Positions 58,729 through 64,000 of a stretch of DNA of 64,000 nt are shown here, piece by piece. The DNA lies in the NCBI GenBank assembly GCA_021324795.1, contig JAJPIK010000087.1, forward strand, positions 48,718 through 112,717, read 5' to 3'. This DNA comes from Chloroflexota bacterium (GTDB lineage: Bacteria; Chloroflexota; UBA6077; FW602-bin22; CADDYW01). The translations under genes were made by a program, and so were the position numbers. Below the pieces are notes generated by a model. That model was given only the letters and a program-made list of their open reading frames with translations. It was not told the DNA's origin and searched no databases. Every line of letters begins with the position of its first letter. Within the stretch, counting starts at the first letter, position 1.

Positions 58729-59144
58729 ATGCCACGGCTTGTCCTAGCGGATACCAGCGGCTTGTTTGCGTCTCTTGACGCGGATGACCCGCACCACCTT
58801 CAGGCGCGGTCGTTCCTAGCGGGCCGTTCGGCTACCTACATCGTGGCTGATACCATCTTTGCCGAGACAATGACGCTGGTGAAGATACCCCTGGGTGCCT
58901 CGCTAGCGATCAACCTCGGCAGAGAAATTCTGGCCGGCGCGCCCTTCCGCTTTCATCGCTTGACTGACGACGAACAGGCGGAGACGTGGTCAATTTTCTC
59001 GCGTTCTACCGATAAGGAAAGGAATGGAGCTTTGCTGACTGCTCCCTCCTGGCCCTCGCAAGGCGACTTAACGTGGATGAGGTATTTGCTTTCGACCACC
59101 ATTTCGATCAAATGGCCGATCTAGGGCTAAGGCGTCGGCCATGA
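58729..59144 (+). pseudogene. PIN-domain toxin, frameshifted by a 5-bp tandem duplication
   Basis: PIN-type ribonuclease of the VapC kind. D8 (VLADTS) and E46 (FAETMTL) are active-site acids in the N-terminal frame. At 59014-59023 the sequence has AAGGA repeated directly, shifting the frame. Removing one copy restores an intact C-terminus to TGA 59142-59144, reading SFADCSLLALARRLNVDEVF and FAFDHHFDQMADLGLRRRP, which contains the missing acids. As it stands the frame continues to 59124 with a foreign tail. A toxin function is lost unless the slip is reversed or read through. Antitoxin gene is just upstream. Confidence 0.75.
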
Positions 59145-59167
59145 AGGAATTCCCGCGTGCGCTTTTT

Positions 59168-60985
59168 TCACCGATAGCTTCGCGCCTGCAGCTCATACAG
59201 CTCGGCGTAGAGACCACCCTTCGCCATGAGCTGCCGGTGATTGCCTGTCTCGACGACTCGTCCGCCGTCGAGCACGACGATCAGATCCGCCATCCGCACC
59301 GTCGAGAAGCGGTGGGTCACCAGGATCGTCACCGTCCCCGCGCGCTCGCCCTGTCGCGCCGTGGCAGCCATTCGCTCGAAGAGCGCCTGCTCGGTCGGTG
59401 CATCCAGGGCGGCGGTGGGCTCGTCGAAGACCTGTAGCAAGGGCGCCTGGCGCATCAGCGCGCGCCCGAGCGCCAGCTTCTGCCACTGGCCGCCGGAGAG
59501 CTCAACCCCGCCCTCCCAGGACCGTCCGAGCTGGGTCTCGATGCCTTCTGGGAGGGTGAGCGGGAGATCAGCCACGCCTGCCCGAGTCAGGGCATCCGCG
59601 ACCAAGGCCACATCCTCGATCCGGCTGACGTCGCCCACGCCCACGGTCTCGCGCACCAGGAACTCGAAACGGCTAAAGTCCTGGAAGGCAGTGCCAAGGC
59701 GTGAACGCCAGGCGTCGATCGGGAAGCGACGCAGGTCGATCCCGTCGACAAGAATCCGCCCGCTCTCGGGCTCATAGAATCGGCCGAGCAGCTTGACCAG
59801 GCTCGTCTTGCCCGCGCCGTTCTCGCCGACCAGGGCCACTATCTTCCCAGCCGGAAGGTGCAGCGAGACGTCGGTCAGGACCGGGGCGCTCGTCCCGGGG
59901 TAGTGGAAGGATAAGTTCTGGAGGGTAATCCCGTCGACCAGTCGGTCCGGCACCGGCGCCGGATCGGCGAGGACCGGACAGGCAGCAGAGGCGTAATCCT
60001 CCAGCCAGAGGTAGCGCTGGGCGACCCGCAGGACGTGCAGGAGCTGGGTGCCGTAGCCGACCGCGATCTGCACGACCCCGTTCAAGCCCGCCGCCAGGCC
60101 GATGGTCAGGACCACGTCGCCGGGGGTGAGGAGGCCGCTCACCGCTCGGAAGAGCACCAGCCCAATCGCGCCGACGTATCCCAGGCCAAAGAGCGCCGAG
60201 CCCACCGCTTCCCATCCCGCGCTCCGCCAATCGGCCCGGTCGCGGGTCCGGATGACCGTTTCCGCCGCCTGGTGATGGCGCGCGATCAGGTGCTCGGCAA
60301 GATCAAAGACGCGCAGTTCCTTGCCAGGGGCCGCAGTGGTGGCGAGACCGAAGAGGTGGCGACGCAGTCGTTCCGGCTCGGCAGTTTCCTCGGCCGCCTG
60401 GTGCTGGAGGTCGCGCGCCCGCCGGCCCGCAAAGAAGGAGCCGAGGCCGAAGAGCGGGAGCAGCAGGAGGACCGGCTCGAGGTGCGCGAGCAGGGCAAGA
60501 CTGGCGGCCAAACCGACCGCTACCCGGACCATCCCAGCCGTGGCGTTGGTCAGCCAGGCCAGCGCCCCGCGCTGCTCGCGCAGCAGATCCAGCTCCTTGA
60601 GGTACTCCGGGCGCTCGTGATGGGCGAGGCCTGGGATCCCCACCATCAGATCCAGCAAGCGGCGGTTGACCGCTCCACTTGCCTTCTCAGCGACGGTGAA
60701 GAGGAAGTCGAGGTAGTAAAGGGTGTTCAGGAGGCTGACGGCCGCCGTGGCCGCGAGGAGCGTCACCGCGAGCCGCGCACCCGAGACGTCGTGAGCAATG
60801 GCGGCGTCGACGAGCAGCTTCGCGCCGTAGGCGGTGAGGGGACCGTAGAGCGCCATGATCACGCCGCAGAGCAGGAAGAGGGTCGCCTCCCGCGGCGCGG
60901 CGCCGAAGGCGAAGCCGATCAGGACCCGGTAGGCGCGCAGCCACTGGGAACGCGCTCGATCACGCGGAATGGTTGACGCCGCCAT
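59168..60985 (-). CDS. ABC exporter half-transporter B
   Basis: Fused membrane/ATPase protein, 605 aa. Residues about 25-340 carry six transmembrane helices. The ATPase has Walker A GENGAGKTS (about 385-393), Q-loop FQDFSRF, signature ELSGGQWQKLALGRAL, Walker B LLQVFDEPTAALD and the switch His in VTHRFSTV, so it is catalytically complete. ATG 60985 with GGGAGG upstream is preferred over the longer frame. It overlaps the preceding half-transporter by 26 bases and is the last gene of the sigma/ABC/ABC operon. The two halves likely form a heterodimer. Substrate unknown; drug, lipid or peptide export are all plausible. Confidence 0.88.
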   Translation of the reverse strand: MAASTIPRDRARSQWLRAYRVLIGFAFGAAPREATLFLLCGVIMALYGPLTAYGAKLLVDAAIAHDVSGARLAVTLLAATAAVSLLNTLYYLDFLFTVAEKASGAVNRRLLDLMVGIPGLAHHERPEYLKELDLLREQRGALAWLTNATAGMVRVAVGLAASLALLAHLEPVLLLLPLFGLGSFFAGRRARDLQHQAAEETAEPERLRRHLFGLATTAAPGKELRVFDLAEHLIARHHQAAETVIRTRDRADWRSAGWEAVGSALFGLGYVGAIGLVLFRAVSGLLTPGDVVLTIGLAAGLNGVVQIAVGYGTQLLHVLRVAQRYLWLEDYASAACPVLADPAPVPDRLVDGITLQNLSFHYPGTSAPVLTDVSLHLPAGKIVALVGENGAGKTSLVKLLGRFYEPESGRILVDGIDLRRFPIDAWRSRLGTAFQDFSRFEFLVRETVGVGDVSRIEDVALVADALTRAGVADLPLTLPEGIETQLGRSWEGGVELSGGQWQKLALGRALMRQAPLLQVFDEPTAALDAPTEQALFERMAATARQGERAGTVTILVTHRFSTVRMADLIVVLDGGRVVETGNHRQLMAKGGLYAELYELQARSYR

Positions 60986-62888
60986 CGCAACCTCCCATGC
61001 CCACCGGTTCGCCGACCTCGCCCTCATCAGCGAAGCGCGCCGCCTGAAGCGCGAACATCCGGGCGTAATGGCCACCCCGGGCCATCAGCGCGTCGTGGGT
61101 GCCTTGCTCGACGATGCGCCCTTCTGCTAGGACACAGATCCGATCGGCCCGGCGCACCGTCGAGAAACGGTGAGAGATCAGGATCGTCGTGAGGCCGGCG
61201 GTGATCTCCAGGAAGCGATCGTAAAGCCGCGCCTCGGCCCGGACGTCCAGGCTCGCGGTCGGCTCGTCCAGGATCAGCACCCGCGCTCCGCCGGCCACCG
61301 TAAACAGTGCCCGGGCGAGGGCAATCCGCTGCCATTGTCCCCCCGAGAGGTCGACGCCACCGGTGTACTGGCGCGAGAGGATCGTCTCCCAGCCGCGCGG
61401 AAGGGAGGCGATCAGGTCGAGGGCGCCCGCCTTCTCGGCCGCGTCGCGCAAGGCAGCCAGGTCGTGGCTAAGCTCCAGAGCGCCCAGAGCGACGTTATCG
61501 CGCGCGGAAAGGTGGTACTGGACGAAGTCTTGAAAGATCGCCGCCACCCGCCGCTGCCAGAGCCGGGGATCGACGTCAGCCAGATCGTGACCATCGACGA
61601 CGAGCCGACCGCCGGTCGGCTCATAGAGGCGACAGAGGAGCTTGATCAAGGTCGTCTTCCCGGCTCCATTGGCGCCGACGATCGCCAGGGATTGGCCGGC
61701 TGGGATTGCCAGGTCCAGCCCGGAGAGCACGTCAGCGCTCGCCCCGGCGTAGCGGAAGGTCACGTTTTCAAAGCGGACCGCCTCGCGTGGCGCGTCGGCC
61801 GGAAGCGTCGAGGGTTTGGAGCGCTGACCTGGCGCGGCTTGATCGGCGAGGCGCCGCTCTAGCTCCCGGAGATTTGGCACCGAAACGGCCGCGTGGGCGA
61901 GGTGGGCATTGGCGTCGTCGAAGGCGCGGAATACGCTAGCGTCGAGGATCGCGCGGGTGTAGATCGCCAGCGCCGCCAGGGAGAGGTCGCCCTGTAGGGC
62001 GGCCAAGCCAAGCAGGCCAAAAGCAGCGAGGTTGACGATCAAAACGCCCCCGGTGACGATCCAGAGGAGCGGGCGATCCGGTCGGCGAGTCTGCCAGACC
62101 GGACGCATCGCGGTCAGCCAGGTGGTGTCGAAACGGTCGCGCAGCCACTCTCGGAGGCCCCAGATCCGCAGCTCCTTGGCCGCGTCGGGCAGCAGCGCCA
62201 GGTCGCGCAGGTAATCAGAGCGACGAACGACCGCGGCATAGGTGCCCGACGCCTGGCTAACCCGGACGTACTCGCCCTGCAGGATGTAGAGGACGACCGG
62301 CCAGAGCACGAGCCAGAACAGGCCAAGCCACCAGCGAAAGGTGAGCAGGATCAGCGCGGAGCCGAGGGCCTGGAGCCAGCTCGGAAGCAGGCTCGCCAGG
62401 GCGCGGACCGCATCCCCTGGATGGAGCCCCTCGGCTCCGACCCCCTGGGCGTTGCGCATCAGATCGAGGATGGCAGGATCCTCCAGGTGGCCGATCGTCC
62501 GAGGAGCGTTCACTGCTGCCATGAGGCGCTCCTGGAGATAACGGTCGACCTGGTGGGCAAAGGTATCAGCAAAGGCGCGCTGCAGGGGGGCGAGGGCGCG
62601 CAGCAGGACGATCAGGGCCCCGGCGAGGCCGAGGAGCTGGAGCATCGTCTGGCCGGTCGGCGAGGCGAGTCCATTGCGCAGCGCGTCGGGAATCAAACCG
62701 ACGAACTCGCCCGAAAACACGGTGACTACGACCGGGAGGACCGCGGCGAGCAACGTTCCGCTGGCGAGCAGGATCGTCCGCGAGACACTGACTCGCGGTA
62801 GAAGGAGCAGGACCTCAATCGTTCCAAGGAGCGCTGGCGAGAGGGGGCGACGCCAGGGGAGGCTCAATTGGAGGCTGAATTGGCTCAT
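60960..62888 (-). CDS. ABC exporter half-transporter A
   Basis: Partner exporter, 642 aa, with about six membrane helices in residues 25-330 and an ATPase domain after a linker. Walker A GANGAGKTT (near 405), Q-loop FQDFVQYHLSARDNV, signature DLSGGQWQRIALARAL, Walker B VLILDEPTASLD and ISHRFSTVR are all intact. ATG 62888 overlaps the sigma factor's stop (ATGA), so translation is coupled to it. Both halves have full catalytic motifs, unlike some heterodimeric exporters in which one site is degenerate. Confidence 0.88.
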   Translation of the reverse strand: MSQFSLQLSLPWRRPLSPALLGTIEVLLLLPRVSVSRTILLASGTLLAAVLPVVVTVFSGEFVGLIPDALRNGLASPTGQTMLQLLGLAGALIVLLRALAPLQRAFADTFAHQVDRYLQERLMAAVNAPRTIGHLEDPAILDLMRNAQGVGAEGLHPGDAVRALASLLPSWLQALGSALILLTFRWWLGLFWLVLWPVVLYILQGEYVRVSQASGTYAAVVRRSDYLRDLALLPDAAKELRIWGLREWLRDRFDTTWLTAMRPVWQTRRPDRPLLWIVTGGVLIVNLAAFGLLGLAALQGDLSLAALAIYTRAILDASVFRAFDDANAHLAHAAVSVPNLRELERRLADQAAPGQRSKPSTLPADAPREAVRFENVTFRYAGASADVLSGLDLAIPAGQSLAIVGANGAGKTTLIKLLCRLYEPTGGRLVVDGHDLADVDPRLWQRRVAAIFQDFVQYHLSARDNVALGALELSHDLAALRDAAEKAGALDLIASLPRGWETILSRQYTGGVDLSGGQWQRIALARALFTVAGGARVLILDEPTASLDVRAEARLYDRFLEITAGLTTILISHRFSTVRRADRICVLAEGRIVEQGTHDALMARGGHYARMFALQAARFADEGEVGEPVGMGGCDGGVNHSA

Positions 62889-64000
62889 GCACACCTACCC
62901 GCGCGGCTGCCGTGGATCCCCAGCAAGCGCAAACTGTCCCGCGCGTAGATGACCTCCAAACGATCCGCGCTCGTCACACTCGCAAACCCGGTGACAATCG
63001 CCGGGCATCCTTCGACTTCGACCTCGCGGTGAGGCAGGAGCCGCATGCGCGGGTGATCTCGCCAGAACTGGCGCACCTCGGGCAGGCCGAGGAGGTGAAA
63101 CTTCTGCCCGTTCCAGGTCCCGCTTCGGCAGCGGGAGCAGTAGTAAGAGACGAGCGGCTCGGGACGGTCGACGTCCTTCTGAAGAGACAACCTCCGACCA
63201 CACCCGTGGCAGGCGACGGTGGAGTGATCAAAACTGTATTTGTAGAGCCGATCGGACCAGATGAGTAATCGCGTCAGGGCGCCGCGGTAGCCGGGGGCAT
63301 CGTTAAAAAGGCTGGCCATGAGGCTGTCGTTCAGGCGGCCATGGTCCGGACAGCGGAGGCGAAAGAGGCCGAGACGACGGACGAGAATGCCCTCGAGCCG
63401 GTGCCGTCCGCACAAGGGACACCAGATCCGCGTCGGCCGCCATTCCTTGCCCTCTTCCCCCACCCCAATCCCGTGGGATGCCAGCTCCTCGGGGTAGACG
63501 GTGACCAGAACGCGGCGCAGGGCAAGCTTTCCCCGTTGGAGCCGCATCGCCACCGCCCCCTCACTCAAGCCGAGGCGTCGGGCAGCTTCCGCCAAGGGGG
63601 TTTCCCGGACAAAGCGTTCGACCAGGATCTGCCGTGTCTCGACGGGGAGCAGCGCCATTGCCTGATCCAGGAGCGCTGCCAAATCCTGGCGGTCAAGCTC
63701 AACTTCCAGGTCAAACTCGTCGGCTGGTTCCGCACCGGCGAGGCCAATCCCGTCGTCAGCTTCTCCGCCGGACATGGGAACGCCGACCGGCCGACGCTCG
63801 CGGAGCCAGTGGCGGCAGAGATTGCGGGCAATCGCGGTCAGCCAGCCATCCCGGGAGGCCGGGTCGCGCAGTTGATCGGCGTGCTGCCAGGCCCGGAGGA
63901 GCGCTTCCTGGGCGAGATCCTCGGCCACGCTCCCGTCGCCGATTAGGTGGTGACAGAAGCGCACGAGCCGTTCGCGCTCGCTCGAAAGGTCGGGCTGGTG
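62885..64000 (-). CDS. ECF sigma factor with cysteine-rich C-terminal domain (partial)
   Basis: RNA polymerase sigma factor, open to the right edge with 371 residues visible, so its true N-terminus is missing. Region 2 shows RFCHHLIGDGSVAEDLAQEA, LLRAWQHADQL; region 4 shows LLPVETRQILVERFVRETPL, AEAARRLGLSEGAVAMRLQR. The protein continues about 200 residues further with CPLCGRH, CHGCGRR and CSRCRSG motifs, which look like zinc ribbons or a redox/metal sensor. It is coupled by ATGA to the ABC half-transporter gene. No separate anti-sigma is seen; the C-terminus may regulate activity itself. The C-terminal fold is not recognised. Confidence 0.8.
   Translation of the reverse strand, partial: HQPDLSSERERLVRFCHHLIGDGSVAEDLAQEALLRAWQHADQLRDPASRDGWLTAIARNLCRHWLRERRPVGVPMSGGEADDGIGLAGAEPADEFDLEVELDRQDLAALLDQAMALLPVETRQILVERFVRETPLAEAARRLGLSEGAVAMRLQRGKLALRRVLVTVYPEELASHGIGVGEEGKEWRPTRIWCPLCGRHRLEGILVRRLGLFRLRCPDHGRLNDSLMASLFNDAPGYRGALTRLLIWSDRLYKYSFDHSTVACHGCGRRLSLQKDVDRPEPLVSYYCSRCRSGTWNGQKFHLLGLPEVRQFWRDHPRMRLLPHREVEVEGCPAIVTGFASVTSADRLEVIYARDSLRLLGIHGSRAGRCA

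Noticed and set aside
60035..60976. Plus-strand ORF of 313 codons opposite the ABC exporter
   Set aside because: It overlaps intact Walker-motif ABC sequence on the minus strand and is charged, low-complexity sequence.
1..64000. CRISPR array, tRNA or rRNA gene
   Set aside because: No regularly spaced repeats, tRNA-like cloverleaf with conserved loops, or rRNA segments were noticed anywhere in the window.

Overview
The window is GC-rich and densely coded, with frequent GTG starts and many short overlaps between genes. The amidase whose N-terminal domain resembles chloroflexotal surface proteins, the many lipoprotein sugar-binding proteins, the CopC pair, the ECF sigma factors and the CehA- and GHL6-type hydrolases together suggest a heterotrophic Chloroflexota bacterium, probably near Thermomicrobia. 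This is inferred from gene content; no rRNA, tRNA or CRISPR array is visible.

Layout. 1-3.7 kb: truncated peptidoglycan amidase, then a CopC/CopC/membrane-protein operon. 3.9-4.4 kb: a scar with a beta-propeller stub and a transposase fragment. 4.5-7.3 kb: an enolase-superfamily enzyme, a patatin and a methyltransferase remnant. 7.3-11.9 kb: sugar ABC importer A (two permeases, binding protein) with a divergent LacI regulator. 11.9-17.6 kb: a DapA C-terminal stub coupled to a hydroxyproline epimerase-type enzyme, a b-type-cytochrome-like membrane protein, a PPi-type phosphofructokinase, and a hydroxyacid dehydrogenase / enoyl-CoA hydratase / amidohydrolase trio. 17.8-29.2 kb: locus B, a 664-residue LacI regulator carrying a second periplasmic-binding-type domain, divergent from an operon of binding protein, sulfatase, TIM-barrel isomerase, DUF6807, Gfo/Idh oxidoreductase, a paralogous second binding protein and two permeases. 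29.3-39.4 kb: locus C on the minus strand, with binding protein, two permeases, two uncharacterised glycoside-hydrolase-like proteins, another binding protein, a class III CoA-transferase and an HTH protein. 39.5-45 kb: LysR, TauE/SafE exporter, DUF1634, GntR, GNAT and a malonyl-CoA-synthetase-like ligase. 45-49.7 kb: ECF sigma/anti-sigma, an ABC-2 type exporter and a PAS protein. 49.8-58.3 kb: penicillin acylase, YgjP-type peptidase, a sulfatase-like protein, an iron-type alcohol dehydrogenase and a CehA/McbA metallohydrolase. 58.4-59.1 kb: a toxin-antitoxin pair whose toxin is frameshifted. 59.2-64 kb: an ECF sigma factor with a cysteine-rich C-terminus, coupled to two ABC exporter half-transporters and running off the right edge.

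How it fits together. Three carbohydrate uptake systems lack their ATPase, so a shared ATPase elsewhere must power them. Loci B and C each carry two binding proteins for one permease pair, plus intracellular enzymes (isomerase, Gfo/Idh, DUF6807, sulfatase, GHL6-like hydrolases). This suggests uptake and breakdown of complex, possibly sulfated, sugars or glycosides. The most unusual items are the double-sensor LacI regulator, the PIN toxin broken by an exact 5-bp tandem duplication, the sulfatase-like and iron-ADH proteins with substituted active-site residues, and the CopC pair with an LPxTG tail.
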